Below, in pieces: positions 7,492 through 16,298 of a stretch of DNA of 64,000 nt. Origin of the DNA: Sphaerisporangium rubeum (GTDB lineage: Bacteria; Actinomycetota; Actinomycetes; Streptosporangiales; Streptosporangiaceae). The translations under genes and the position numbers were made by a program. The DNA lies in NCBI RefSeq assembly GCF_014207705.1, contig NZ_JACHIU010000001.1, positions 1,674,001-1,738,000 of the forward strand, given 5' to 3'. Below the pieces are notes generated by a model. That model saw only the letters and a program-made list of their open reading frames with translations. It did no database searches and had not been told where the DNA came from. Each line of letters starts with the position of its first letter. Position 1 is the stretch's first letter.

Positions 7492-9348
7492 TCAGGTGCT
7501 GCACACATCGGTCTTGGAGTCGACGACGCGTGCGCTGTCGGGGATGGTGACCGGCACCTTGACCCCCTTGAAGTCGGCGCCGATGACGAGCTGGATCACC
7601 GGGCCCTCGGCCGCCGCGCCGTCCGCGTTCGCCTGCGCATCCGGGGCCGCCGGGGTGGCGGAGGCACTCGGGACGAACGGCGTGACGCTGCCGGGCTTGA
7701 TCTTGCCGTCGCCGGGGGCGACCTTGCCGACCAGCTTGGCGGCGAGCGGCGCGGCGTAGTCGGCGCCGTCCGCGGCCTTCTTGGAGTAGAGCACCTGGGT
7801 CTGCGGCCGGTCGGTGCCGTCGGCGTTGCGCGCGTCACCGACCTGCACGACGTCGAAGCCCTGCGCCGCGAGCGCCTCGGCGACGTCCTTGGCCCTGCCG
7901 GGGGTGCTGGTGCCGTTGAGGACCTGCACCTTCACCTGGGCCGGCTTGATGGACGGTTTGGCCGGGCCCGAGGCGCTGGCGCTCGGCTTGGCGGTCGGCG
8001 TCACCTCGATGTCGTTGCGCAGCGACTCGAACAGCCGGCCGGCGTCCGGCTGCTTCCACTGCACGCGGTTCTTGTCGGTCGGGTACGGCTCCCACGGCAC
8101 GGTCACGAACTTCACGCCGGTCGCGGTGAGGCTGCGCGCGCTCTGCGCGATCTGCACCAGCGTGTCCACGTCGAGCTGCGGGTCCATCACCACCGACTGC
8201 GCGGCGGCGGTGATCAAGGCGATGAGCTTGCCGGGGTTGGTCAGGGTGTCGCCGCTCGTGGCCTTCTTGGCCACCTGGGACAGGAAGATCTGCTGGCGCT
8301 TGATGCGGCTGATGTCGCTGCCGTCGCCGAGCTGGTACCTGGCGCGGACGTACGCCAGGGCCGTCTCGCCGCGGACGATCTGCTTGCCGGCCCGCAGCTC
8401 CAGCTTGGCCTTCTTGTCGCTCACGGCCTGCGGCACGCAGATCTGGATGCCGCCGAGCGCGTCCACGATGTTCTTGAAGCCGGTGAAGTCGACCTTGATG
8501 AAGTGGTCGATGCGGATGTTGGTGTTGGCCTCGATCGTGTTGATCGTGCAGGCCATGCCGCCTTCGTTGAACGCCGAGTTGATCATGTCGAGCCGCGGCG
8601 GGATCGCGACCTTGGTGCGCGCGTTCTTGCAGGCGGGGATCTGCACCATCGAATCGCGGGGGAAGCTGATCAGGGTGGCCTTGTCGCGGTTGGGGGAGAC
8701 GTGCAGGAGGATGATCGTGTCGGTGCGCTCCCCCTCGTTCTCCATGTGCTGGCCGTACCGCTTGTTGTCGCCGGCCCTGGTGTCGGAGCCGACGAGCAGC
8801 ACGTTGAGCGCGCCTGTGGTGTTGACCGGCCGGTTGGCGTTGAGGCCGCCGCTGACGTCCTGGGTGCGCAGGTTGCCGAGGAGGCTGCGGTACAGGGTGT
8901 AGCCGCCGAGGGAGACACCGACGAGGACGACTGTCAGCGCGATGCTGATCCAGGCCAGCACCCGGCCGCGCTTTCCGCCGCCTGAGTCGCGGCCCCGCCG
9001 CGACCCCGGGTCGTCCGGCGGCACGGGGGGCTCGGCGGCCCTGCGGCGGCGGGACGGTGGGCCGTCCTCCAGGTGGCCGGTCCCGGGGGGAGGCGCCGCG
9101 GCGGCGCGGTGGCGGCGGGAACGCTCGCCGCCGGCCGGCCCACGCGGTGGCGCCTCGGGCTGATGGGTGCGCGGCGGCGCCTCCGGCCGGCGTGCGCGAG
9201 GCGGCCCCTCCGGCTGGTACGCGTGCGGCGGCCCCTCGGGCTGGTACGCGTGCGGCGGCGCCTCCTGCTGGCGTGCGCGGCTCGCTCGGCGGCCCGGACG
9301 CGGCTCTCCCCGGTCCGACACCGAGGCGGAGTGTCGGTGCTCGCTCAT
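7492..9348 (-). CDS. LCP (LytR-CpsA-Psr) family glycopolymer-peptidoglycan ligase
   Basis: 618 aa type II membrane protein. Residues 1-125 are cytoplasmic, basic and Pro-rich with a 9-aa repeat (HAYQPEGPP); one transmembrane helix lies at about 131-152. The extracytoplasmic LCP domain follows, with conserved Arg/Asp motifs for pyrophosphate and polyprenyl binding: SDTRAGDNK, SFPRDSM and DGSDISRIKRQQ. The C-terminus holds a LytR_C domain (VKVQVLNGTSTPGRAKDVAEAL). LCP enzymes transfer undecaprenyl-linked polymers to peptidoglycan, and the surrounding glycosyltransferases fit that job. In M. tuberculosis the LCP gene Rv3267 occupies an equivalent place near manC and fbiA/B. It ends in a strong terminator. 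Confidence 0.92.
   Translation of the reverse strand: MSEHRHSASVSDRGEPRPGRRASRARQQEAPPHAYQPEGPPHAYQPEGPPRARRPEAPPRTHQPEAPPRGPAGGERSRRHRAAAAPPPGTGHLEDGPPSRRRRAAEPPVPPDDPGSRRGRDSGGGKRGRVLAWISIALTVVLVGVSLGGYTLYRSLLGNLRTQDVSGGLNANRPVNTTGALNVLLVGSDTRAGDNKRYGQHMENEGERTDTIILLHVSPNRDKATLISFPRDSMVQIPACKNARTKVAIPPRLDMINSAFNEGGMACTINTIEANTNIRIDHFIKVDFTGFKNIVDALGGIQICVPQAVSDKKAKLELRAGKQIVRGETALAYVRARYQLGDGSDISRIKRQQIFLSQVAKKATSGDTLTNPGKLIALITAAAQSVVMDPQLDVDTLVQIAQSARSLTATGVKFVTVPWEPYPTDKNRVQWKQPDAGRLFESLRNDIEVTPTAKPSASASGPAKPSIKPAQVKVQVLNGTSTPGRAKDVAEALAAQGFDVVQVGDARNADGTDRPQTQVLYSKKAADGADYAAPLAAKLVGKVAPGDGKIKPGSVTPFVPSASATPAAPDAQANADGAAAEGPVIQLVIGADFKGVKVPVTIPDSARVVDSKTDVCST
9212..9265 (-). repeat. 27-bp direct repeat inside the LCP gene
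   Basis: Two near-identical 27-bp units begin at 9212 and 9239, encoding HAYQPEGPP in the cytoplasmic tail; neighbouring diverged units (RARRPEAPP, RTHQPEAPP) extend the pattern. The unit is a multiple of three, so copy number can change without breaking the frame. Confidence 0.75.
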
Positions 9349-9494
9349 ATCGTCATGAGGTCAGGTCACCAGCCCGGTTGTGGGCAGCATGATCGGATTG
9401 ATGGACTCGGGATCATGCGTACTCCAGGCGGTAGGAACGGCGGCGCAAGCTTACCGGCGTGAAGATATTTGCTGAGACAGTCTAGTCGGACGCT

Positions 9495-10955
9495 TTACCC
9501 ATTGTGCATGGAATCCGCAGGTAGAGAGGGCTTTTCGGTCGCACGTCCCGCGGACGGGCCGGTCAGGGCCAGTGCGGCGGCCAGGAACGCCAGAGGAACG
9601 GCCGGGAGCACATAGCGGTAGTCGAACTCGGCGGTGGCGGCCGGGAGCACCAGGAGCACCACCGCCGTGATCCACGGCAAGGTCCACGGCGCCGCCACCG
9701 GCCCCCCGCGGCGGCGCCGGACGACGGCGGCGGCCGGCGCGGCGAGCAGCACCACCAGAAGGACGGTGCCGGGGAGCCGCGCGACGTCCTGATAGGCCCG
9801 CGTCCAGCCCGCGTACGGCTCCACGACACGCGTGTCGACCGAACCTCGCTGGTAGTCGCGCGTGGCCAGGGTGAGGCCGAGGATCGCGGGGGTCCGCGCC
9901 GGGTGGGAGGGAGGCTGAGCCGGGAACTCGTAGTAGTCGTAGGTCACCCGGTCGGGGTACACGGGCCGGCCCCAGACGAAGCCGCGGGCCAGCTCGCCGA
10001 GGACCGAGGCGGCGTAGTCCAGGGGCTGCGAGCGCAGCGCCAGCATCGCGAACCGGCCGGCCAGGCGGTCGGAGCTCTCGGCGAACGTGATGCCGGGAAG
10101 GGACGGCAGGGGGGCCCCGGGGTCCCAGACGTACGCCTGCGACGGGGGCCGCGCCTCCGGCGGGGTGTCGTCACAGAGCACGGCGAGATCAGGTGGCGGC
10201 CGCATGACGGCGCAGTCGGCGAACGACATGGCGCGGCCGTACAGGAACACCCCGTTGGCGCCGACGATGCCGAACCTGTGGTGCGTGGCGGAGAACCACG
10301 CCGCGTACGCGCCGACCGGCACCAGCGCGGCGGCCAGGCACGCGGCGGCGGGCCAGAGCGTGCCTCTCGCGCCGCGCCGCGGCAGGCGACGGAACGCGAG
10401 CCAGAGCGCCACGAGCACGATCAGCGGCAGCCCCACGGTGCGGGTGACCGCCGCCGCCGCGAGCAGCAGCCCGGCCGCCGCCGCACCCCGCCACGTCCGC
10501 GTCCCTGTCGCGACGTACACCGCGGTCACCAGCAGGAACATGAACAGAGTGTCGGAGACCAGCAGATGTTCGAGCTGCACCTGGTAGGCGTCGAGCAGCA
10601 CCGGCGCCGACGCGGCCACCCCGGCCCACGTGGCCGCGCGCCACCGCCGTACCGCCGCGTAGATCATGACCCCGGTCGCGAGCCCCAGCACATGCTGGAC
10701 CAGCACGACCACCGCGAAGTCGTGGAACGGTTCGAGCAGCCGCAGGAACATCGGGTACCCCGCCGGCCGCACCAGATCGGGCCGCGGCCGCAGCGCCGTC
10801 ACCACATAGGTGTAGGTGTCGGGGAACCACAACGCCGGCCGGTACCCGAGCATGGCCCCCGCGCGCAGCGCCACGCCGAGCGACAGCACCACCAGGAACG
10901 CCAGATGCCGCCGCACGCGCGTGACACGGCCCGCCGCTGGGATCCGCCTCAGCAT
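9495..10955 (-). CDS. Polytopic GT-C-like membrane glycosyltransferase
   Basis: 486 aa from ATG 10955, which has AAGGAG four bases upstream; the frame is open for a further 27 codons but those are Arg/Gly-rich. About 10-12 hydrophobic helices. The first periplasmic loop carries WFPDTYTYV, an acidic residue placed as in GT-C enzymes that use polyprenyl-phosphate sugars. A large extracytoplasmic loop at about 225-390 contains a Cys pair and Trp/Tyr-rich stretches. It probably adds a sugar to an envelope glycan on the outer membrane face. It is divergent from another GT-C type gene at 11091 and lies near a GT2 polyprenyl-phosphate glycosyltransferase that could make its donor. Exact linkage unknown. 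Confidence 0.7.
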   Translation of the reverse strand: MLRRIPAAGRVTRVRRHLAFLVVLSLGVALRAGAMLGYRPALWFPDTYTYVVTALRPRPDLVRPAGYPMFLRLLEPFHDFAVVVLVQHVLGLATGVMIYAAVRRWRAATWAGVAASAPVLLDAYQVQLEHLLVSDTLFMFLLVTAVYVATGTRTWRGAAAAGLLLAAAAVTRTVGLPLIVLVALWLAFRRLPRRGARGTLWPAAACLAAALVPVGAYAAWFSATHHRFGIVGANGVFLYGRAMSFADCAVMRPPPDLAVLCDDTPPEARPPSQAYVWDPGAPLPSLPGITFAESSDRLAGRFAMLALRSQPLDYAASVLGELARGFVWGRPVYPDRVTYDYYEFPAQPPSHPARTPAILGLTLATRDYQRGSVDTRVVEPYAGWTRAYQDVARLPGTVLLVVLLAAPAAAVVRRRRGGPVAAPWTLPWITAVVLLVLPAATAEFDYRYVLPAVPLAFLAAALALTGPSAGRATEKPSLPADSMHNG

Positions 10956-11076
10956 CCCGCTCCTTCGTCTCCCCGGTCCGTACCCGGGCCGCCGGTCGCA
11001 CCGCTCGGCGAGGCCTCGCGAGGCAGGAACGGACAAGGCGGGGCAAGGGTATGGCCGGGTGGGTGGTCTGGGGCCG

Positions 11077-11082
11077 TACGCT
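11077..11082 (+). promoter_or_regulatory. Predicted -10 (TACGCT) for leaderless GTG 11091
   Basis: TACGCT lies 8 nt before the GTG at 11091, so transcription would begin at or next to the start codon. No clear -35 element is visible. There is no Shine-Dalgarno before this GTG, which agrees with a leaderless mRNA. Confidence 0.5.
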
Positions 11083-11090
11083 ACCTGGTC

Positions 11091-13211
11091 GTGGCCGTGG
11101 TTCGTGCGTTACTGGGGAGAGCGGGGGACACCGGCCCCGCGGGCCGGGCCGGGATCGGGGGCGAGGTGGGACGGTCGGAGCAGGAGACGGCGGGCCGGGT
11201 GCTCGCCGTCGCGTCCGTGGTGCCGGCGCTCGCCGTGGCGGGCTGGCTGATCGGCGGGGTGCCGCTGGTGGCGGCCGGAGCGTACCGGCCGGTGGCCGCG
11301 CTGCTCCTCGCCGGCGGCCTCGCGCTCGCGCTCGGCGCCATGGGGGGCCGGGTGGCGTGGCGCGGCCCCGCGCTCGCGGTGACGGCGCTGCAGGCCATCG
11401 CCGTCGGCGGCGTCGCTTCGGTGTCGGCGGTGTTCAACGGGCTGCTGCGCAGTGAGCAGCTCATCGTGCGCAGGGACCCCGGGACGTACGCGCAGTACGC
11501 GGTGTGGCTGGCACGGCACGGCGGGCTGCCGATCCCCTACGACCTCGCGGCGTTCGGCGGCCGGCCCGACCCGTTCCTGGTGTTCGGCAGCGTGGGGTTC
11601 TACGACCACGGCGGGGCCGTCGTGCCGCAGTTCATGCCGGGTGCGCCGGTGCTCGACGCGGTGGGGTACTGGGCCGGTGGCACTCAGGGGATGCTGTGGG
11701 TGCCGGCGGTCCTCGGCGGGCTCGCGGTGCTCGTGGTCGGCGGGGTGGCGGCGCGGCTCGTCGGGGGGTGGTGGGCCGTGCTCGCGGCGCTCGCGTTCGC
11801 GGTGGCCCTGCCGGTCCTGTACACCTCACGGACGACTTTCAGCGAGATGCCGTCGCTGATCCTGCTGTTCGGCGGCCTCGCGCTCACCCTGGACGCCAGG
11901 CGCAGACCGTGGGCCGCCGCGCTCGCCGGAGTGGTGTTCGGGCTGGCCGTGGTGGTGCGGATCGACGCGCTGCGCGACCTGCTGCCGGTGCTCGGGGCCG
12001 CCGGGCTGGTCGCCGCGTTGCGCGGGTCGGCGGGCCGGCGCGCCGCGTACGCGGCGATGGGGCCGCCGCTGGCGGCGGGGGTGCTCGCCGGCGCCGGACT
12101 CGGGCTATGGGCCGGGTACACGCTGGCGCGACCGTACCTGGGATACCTGTCGGGCTCGGTACGGCCGCTGCTCGGGATCGCGGCGATCACGCTGGCGCTC
12201 GCCGTGCTGTGCGGCGCGTTCGGGCCGGCGGCCCTGGCGCGGCTCACGCGTCCGCCGCGCTGGCCGGGGACGGCCGCCGCGGCCGGGGTCGCGCTGGTGG
12301 TCGCCGCGTTCGCCGCCTGGCCGCTGGTGGCGACGGTGCGCCGGGTGCCGACCAACCCCGACGACCGGATGAACGCGCTGTTCATCGCCGGCATCCAGAA
12401 GGCCAACGGACTGCCGGTCGACCCGTCGCGCCTCTACACTGAGCAGACCCTGTGGTGGGTGATCTGGTACCTCGGCGTCCCCGCCGTCGTCCTCGCCACC
12501 CTCGGCGCGGCCGTGCTCGTCCGGCGGGTCCTGCGCGGCCGTGACCTCGCCTGGGCCCTGCCGCTGGCGATCATCGCCTGGAGCACGGTGACCACGCTGT
12601 GGCGGCCCGCCATCACCCCCGACCACCCCTGGGCCTCCCGCCGCCTGGTGCCGGTCGTGATCCCCGGCCTGATCCTGCTCGCCGTGTGGGGTGCGCGGTG
12701 GCTGCGCGACCGGGCCGCGCGGTCCGGCCGCACGCCGGTACGGCCGCGTGTGGTGGCCGTCGCGGCGTCCCTCTTGCTGGTCGTGCCGGCCGCCGTGACG
12801 TCCATCGGCACCGCGTTCACCCCCGCCGAGCGCGGCGAGCTCGCCGCCATCGACGGCCTGTGCCGCCAGATCCCGGCCGACGCGAGCGTACTGATCGTCG
12901 AGCGGGCCACCGCCGACCGGTTCACCCAGGTCGTACGCGGCATGTGCGGCGTCCCCACGGCCAAGGTGGCGGCCGTCACCGGCGACCTCGCGCCACCGGC
13001 CGTCGTCCGCCGCCTCGCCGCTCAAGTACGCGCCGCCGATCGTGTCCCCGTGGTGCTCGCCGCCGAAAGCAGGCAGCTCATCCCGTACGGGCCCGCCACT
13101 CTGGCCCTGCGCCTGCGCACCCGCCAGGACGAACGCTCACTGGTGGAGGCCCCCGACGGCACCTGGAGCCTCGCCGTCGACGTCTGGAGCGTCGTCCCGC
13201 CACCAGACTGA
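11091..13211 (+). CDS. Large polytopic membrane protein, GT-C/GT39-like
   Basis: 706 aa from GTG 11091, chosen because of the leaderless promoter pattern; GTG 11166, 25 codons in, is an alternative. About 13-14 transmembrane helices. The first large loop has RRDPGTYAQYAVWLARHG, an Asp-containing motif common in actinobacterial GT-C proteins, and a second loop carries VRIDALRDLLP. The C-terminal 150 residues are extracytoplasmic, with two cysteines that may pair. Function is probably transfer of a polyprenyl-linked sugar; acceptor unknown. It is followed by a GT2 gene with its own promoter. The coding strand changes from G-rich at the start to C-rich at the end. Confidence 0.7.
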   Translation: MAVVRALLGRAGDTGPAGRAGIGGEVGRSEQETAGRVLAVASVVPALAVAGWLIGGVPLVAAGAYRPVAALLLAGGLALALGAMGGRVAWRGPALAVTALQAIAVGGVASVSAVFNGLLRSEQLIVRRDPGTYAQYAVWLARHGGLPIPYDLAAFGGRPDPFLVFGSVGFYDHGGAVVPQFMPGAPVLDAVGYWAGGTQGMLWVPAVLGGLAVLVVGGVAARLVGGWWAVLAALAFAVALPVLYTSRTTFSEMPSLILLFGGLALTLDARRRPWAAALAGVVFGLAVVVRIDALRDLLPVLGAAGLVAALRGSAGRRAAYAAMGPPLAAGVLAGAGLGLWAGYTLARPYLGYLSGSVRPLLGIAAITLALAVLCGAFGPAALARLTRPPRWPGTAAAAGVALVVAAFAAWPLVATVRRVPTNPDDRMNALFIAGIQKANGLPVDPSRLYTEQTLWWVIWYLGVPAVVLATLGAAVLVRRVLRGRDLAWALPLAIIAWSTVTTLWRPAITPDHPWASRRLVPVVIPGLILLAVWGARWLRDRAARSGRTPVRPRVVAVAASLLLVVPAAVTSIGTAFTPAERGELAAIDGLCRQIPADASVLIVERATADRFTQVVRGMCGVPTAKVAAVTGDLAPPAVVRRLAAQVRAADRVPVVLAAESRQLIPYGPATLALRLRTRQDERSLVEAPDGTWSLAVDVWSVVPPPD

Positions 13212-13295
13212 AGGAACGGCCCGGGGAGTGGCGCGCCGCCGCCGGGGAAGTGGGCCGATAACACCGACGTGGACTCGATCGCCGTCCAGGGCCGG

Positions 13296-13301
13296 TATTC
13301 T
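13296..13301 (+). promoter_or_regulatory. Predicted -10 (TATTCT) for leaderless GTG 13310
   Basis: TATTCT ends 8 nt before GTG 13310, giving a start at or near the first codon. A weak TGGACT about 20 bp upstream could serve as -35. Confidence 0.55.
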
Positions 13302-13309
13302 CGCCGGAC

Positions 13310-14239
13310 GTGAGTGTGACCCAGAAGCCTGAGACGGGACCCGCCGTGGACGCGAAGCCGTACGTGACCATCGTCCTGCCGTGTTACAACGAGCAGGACC
13401 ACGTCATCGCCGAGGTCGAGCGCATCTGCCAGGCAATGGACACCAGCGGTTACACCTACGAGCTGATGGCCGTCGACGACCACTCCACCGACGGCACACT
13501 CGCGCGGCTGCGCGAGGCGGCCCCGCGCTTCCCCAGCATGCGGGTCGTGGCGTTCCACCGCAACGGCGGCTCCGGCACGGTGCGGCGCATCGGCACGCAG
13601 GACGCGCGCGGCGAGATCGTCGTGTGGACCGACGCCGACATGACCTACCCCAACGAGCGCATCCCCGAGCTGGTGCAGATCCTGGAGAAGGACCCGTCGA
13701 TCGACCAGGTCGTCGGGGCCCGCACCAGCGAGCAGGGGTCGCACAAGCTCCTGCGGGTCCCCGCCAAGTGGTTCATCCGCAAGGTCGCCGAGCGGCTCGC
13801 CGGCCAGGAGATCCCCGACCTCAACTCGGGCCTTCGGGCCTTCCGGCGGTCGGTGTCCCTGCCGTACCTGCGGCTGCTGCCTCCCGGGTTCTCCTGCGTG
13901 ACCACGATCACGCTGGCGTTCCTGTCCAACCAGCACGACGTGCACTACATGCCGATCGAGTACAGCAAGCGGGCCGGCAAGTCGAAGTTCAGCTTCATCT
14001 CCGACGCCTACCGGTACATCCTGCAGGTGCTGCGCATGGTGATGTACTTCAACCCGCTCAAGGTCCTCATGCCGCCGGCGATCTGGCTGGTCGTGATCGC
14101 GTTCGGCAAGGGTGTGGTCGACATGTTCCGCCACCCGTTCTACTTCCCGGCGAGCACCGTGATGACGTTCCTGTCCGGCCTGATCATCGGGTCGCTGGCG
14201 CTGCTGGCCGACCTGATCGTCCGTTCCCGGAACGACTGA
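13310..14239 (+). CDS. GT2-family glycosyltransferase, polyprenyl-phosphate type
   Basis: 309 aa. An N-terminal GT-A domain has IVLPCYNEQDHV, MAVDDHSTDGT and a WTDADMTYPNER acceptor/metal motif, as in dolichol- or undecaprenyl-phosphate mannosyl/glucosyltransferases. Two C-terminal transmembrane helices at about 240-260 and 275-300 anchor it to the membrane. It most likely loads a hexose onto polyprenyl phosphate to supply GT-C enzymes such as the two neighbours upstream. A GT4 gene starts 2 bp after its stop, so these form an operon. Sugar specificity cannot be read from the sequence. Confidence 0.88.
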   Translation: MSVTQKPETGPAVDAKPYVTIVLPCYNEQDHVIAEVERICQAMDTSGYTYELMAVDDHSTDGTLARLREAAPRFPSMRVVAFHRNGGSGTVRRIGTQDARGEIVVWTDADMTYPNERIPELVQILEKDPSIDQVVGARTSEQGSHKLLRVPAKWFIRKVAERLAGQEIPDLNSGLRAFRRSVSLPYLRLLPPGFSCVTTITLAFLSNQHDVHYMPIEYSKRAGKSKFSFISDAYRYILQVLRMVMYFNPLKVLMPPAIWLVVIAFGKGVVDMFRHPFYFPASTVMTFLSGLIIGSLALLADLIVRSRND

Positions 14240-14240
14240 C

Positions 14241-15317
14241 GTGCGCGTCGCCGTCGTCGGCCCGGCCTTCCCGTACAAAGGCGGCGGAGCGCAGCACACC
14301 ACCGAGCTGGCGCACCGCCTGACGGCCCTCGGCCACGACGTCGTGATCGAGTCGTGGCGCGCGCAGTACCCGTCGTTCCTCTATCCGGGACAGCAGACCA
14401 TCGACGTGCCGGAAGGTGAGCCGTTCCCCGGCACGCGGCGCGACCTCGACTGGCGCCGGCCGGACGGCTGGCTGCGCTGCGGCCGGCGGTTGCGCGGCGC
14501 GGACCTCGTGGTGCTGACCCTGCTCAGTCCTGTGCAGGTCCCCGCCTACCTCGGCATCCTGCGCGGCCTGCGGCGCGGGGCCCCCGTCGTGGCCCTGTGC
14601 CACAACGTGCTGCCGCACGAGAGCAGGCCCTACGACCGGCCGCTGGTCAAGGCCCTGCTGCGCCGCGCCGACGGGGTGCTCGTGCACTCGCGGGAGCAGG
14701 CCAAGCTGGCGCGATCCCTGTCGCGGACCCCGGTGCGGGTCGCCGAGATGCCGCCGCACCTGCCTGAGGGTGGGGTCGCGGGGGAGCGTGCCGAGGGGGT
14801 GCGGCACCGGCTGCTGTTCTTCGGCATGGTGCGGCACTACAAGGGCCTCGACCTGCTGCTACGGGCCCTCGCCGAGGTCCCCGGCGTGTCGCTCACCGTG
14901 GCGGGGGAGTTCTGGGGCGGCCTCGACCAGACCCGCGAGCTGATCACGTCGCTCGGGCTCGGCGACCGCGTGGAGCTGCGGCCCGGGTACGTCCCGGCCG
15001 CCGACGTCCCCGCGCTGTTCGCCTCGGCCGACGCGCTGGTGCTGCCGTACCGCTCCGCGACGGCCAGCCAGAACGCCTGGCTCGGCCACGAGCACGGCGT
15101 GCCGGTCATCGCCACCCGCGTCGGCGCGCTCGCCGACCACATCACCGACGGCGTCGACGGCCTGCTCACCGAGGCCGGCTCCGTGCCGGCGCTCACCGAG
15201 ACCCTCAAGCGGTTCTACGCCGACGGTGAGCCCGAGCGCCTGCGGCGCGGCGTCAAAGCCGTCGACCCCGAGCCCTACTGGGCCGCGTACGCCTCCGAAC
15301 TGCTGGCCGGCGCCTGA
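14241..15317 (+). CDS. GT4-family glycosyltransferase
   Basis: 358 aa, GTG start 2 bp after the GT2 stop. GT-B fold. The N-terminal loop VVGPAFPYKGGGAQHTTELA is typical of GT4 donor/acceptor clefts; LLFFGMVRHYKGLDLLLRAL opens the donor domain and ASADALVLPYRSATASQNAW carries the region before the usual catalytic Glu. No transmembrane segment, so it acts on the cytosolic face. The last 43 bp overlap, tail to tail, the 3' end of the flippase-like gene on the other strand (15275-15317), so the two convergent mRNAs would be complementary there. Confidence 0.87.
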   Translation: MRVAVVGPAFPYKGGGAQHTTELAHRLTALGHDVVIESWRAQYPSFLYPGQQTIDVPEGEPFPGTRRDLDWRRPDGWLRCGRRLRGADLVVLTLLSPVQVPAYLGILRGLRRGAPVVALCHNVLPHESRPYDRPLVKALLRRADGVLVHSREQAKLARSLSRTPVRVAEMPPHLPEGGVAGERAEGVRHRLLFFGMVRHYKGLDLLLRALAEVPGVSLTVAGEFWGGLDQTRELITSLGLGDRVELRPGYVPAADVPALFASADALVLPYRSATASQNAWLGHEHGVPVIATRVGALADHITDGVDGLLTEAGSVPALTETLKRFYADGEPERLRRGVKAVDPEPYWAAYASELLAGA

Positions 15318-16216
15318 CCTCTGGCCAGGACGAACCCGAGACCGGCCCAGATGAGGTCGGCCAGTGTGAACGCCAGCCTGGACACCACCGCGATCACCAG
15401 CGCGCGCGGCGCGTCCAGCACCGGAGCCAGCACCAGCACCATCGCACCCTCGCGCACCCCGATGCCGGCCGGCACGACCACCGCCAGCAGGCCCGTGGCC
15501 CACGCCAGCGCGTACGCGCCTGCGGCCAGTGGGAACAGCGCCGCGCCACCCGGCCGCATGTCGCCGAGCAGCAGCCACACGTGCACCCCGTACAGCAGCC
15601 ACCCCGCCAGGGTCCACCTCGCGGCCACCAGCATGGCCCGGCCCGGCAGGGCCCGCTCCAGCGGTTCCCGGCGCGCGACCCGCAGCACCAGGTTGAGCCC
15701 GTACGTCAGCACCCGCGGATGCAGGCCGATCAGGATCACCGGCACCAGCGCCAGCAGGTACCAGGCACGCTCGGCGACCTCACGCGACGTGAACGGCAAC
15801 GTCGCCGCCGCCAGCCCGAGCGCGCACCCGAGCGAGATCACCAGCGCGATCGCGGTGGCCCCGAACGTACGGCGCGGCGGCGACCCGTGGTCACGGGCCA
15901 GCTCCATCATCGCCGCGAAGGCCCACACCGACCCCGGCACGTACTTGCCGAGCTGACCGAGACACATGACCTTGGCCGCGACCCGCCAAGGCAACGGCGA
16001 CCCCAGCCCCGCCAGCACCGCACGCCACGCCGCCAGCATGCAGCCCACCCCCGCGACCACCGCCGCCAGGGCCCCTGCCGCCGTCCCCCACGACAGCAGT
16101 CCGAGCGCCGCCGATGTGGCACCCCAGTTGACCGCGAGCCCATACCCGAGAAATCCGAGCGCGACCACCGCCAGACCGGCCCGCACCACCCTGCTCGACC
16201 GCAACCGCCTCAGCAC
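15275..16216 (-). CDS. Flippase-like (LPG synthase transmembrane domain) membrane protein, copy 1
   Basis: 313 aa from GTG 16216; the frame extends to 16273, but a TACGCT hexamer 6 nt before 16216 supports the shorter, leaderless form, which begins directly before the first helix. About 8 transmembrane helices of the lysylphosphatidylglycerol synthase TM-region/UPF0104 type, with the family signature GQLGKYVPGSVW. Such proteins occur beside glycan genes and are thought to move or bind lipid-linked intermediates; activity is unproven. It is clearly paralogous to the gene at 17138 (SPLP, GQLGKY, ALHPRV and AGIGVRE blocks shared). The two copies flank a methyltransferase. Its 3' end overlaps the convergent GT4 gene. 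Confidence 0.82.
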   Translation of the reverse strand: MLRRLRSSRVVRAGLAVVALGFLGYGLAVNWGATSAALGLLSWGTAAGALAAVVAGVGCMLAAWRAVLAGLGSPLPWRVAAKVMCLGQLGKYVPGSVWAFAAMMELARDHGSPPRRTFGATAIALVISLGCALGLAAATLPFTSREVAERAWYLLALVPVILIGLHPRVLTYGLNLVLRVARREPLERALPGRAMLVAARWTLAGWLLYGVHVWLLLGDMRPGGAALFPLAAGAYALAWATGLLAVVVPAGIGVREGAMVLVLAPVLDAPRALVIAVVSRLAFTLADLIWAGLGFVLARGQAPASSSEAYAAQ

Positions 16217-16222
16217 CAGCCC

Positions 16223-16228
16223 AGCGTA
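16223..16228 (-). promoter_or_regulatory. Predicted -10 (TACGCT) for leaderless GTG 16216
   Basis: On the minus strand TACGCT ends 6 nt before GTG 16216. It decides the start choice for the flippase-like gene and lies about 60 bp from the divergent promoter at 16285. Confidence 0.5.
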
Positions 16229-16284
16229 CGGCCCCCGGACCCTCGGAAACCCGCGACTCGGGGTGACGGGCACCGGCGGCGCAC

Positions 16285-16290
16285 TAGTGT
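16285..16290 (+). promoter_or_regulatory. Predicted -10 (TAGTGT) for leaderless GTG 16299
   Basis: TAGTGT ends 8 nt before GTG 16299. A GTGACG about 16 bp upstream is a possible -35. No Shine-Dalgarno precedes the GTG. Confidence 0.55.
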
Positions 16291-16298
16291 TGGACGGC

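Noticed and set aside
9903-11090. Upstream extension of the GT-C-like gene at 11091 to a frame of over 1100 codons
   Set aside because: The first 396 codons lie opposite the minus-strand membrane gene and are Arg/His/Gln-rich with no signal; the membrane protein begins near 11091.
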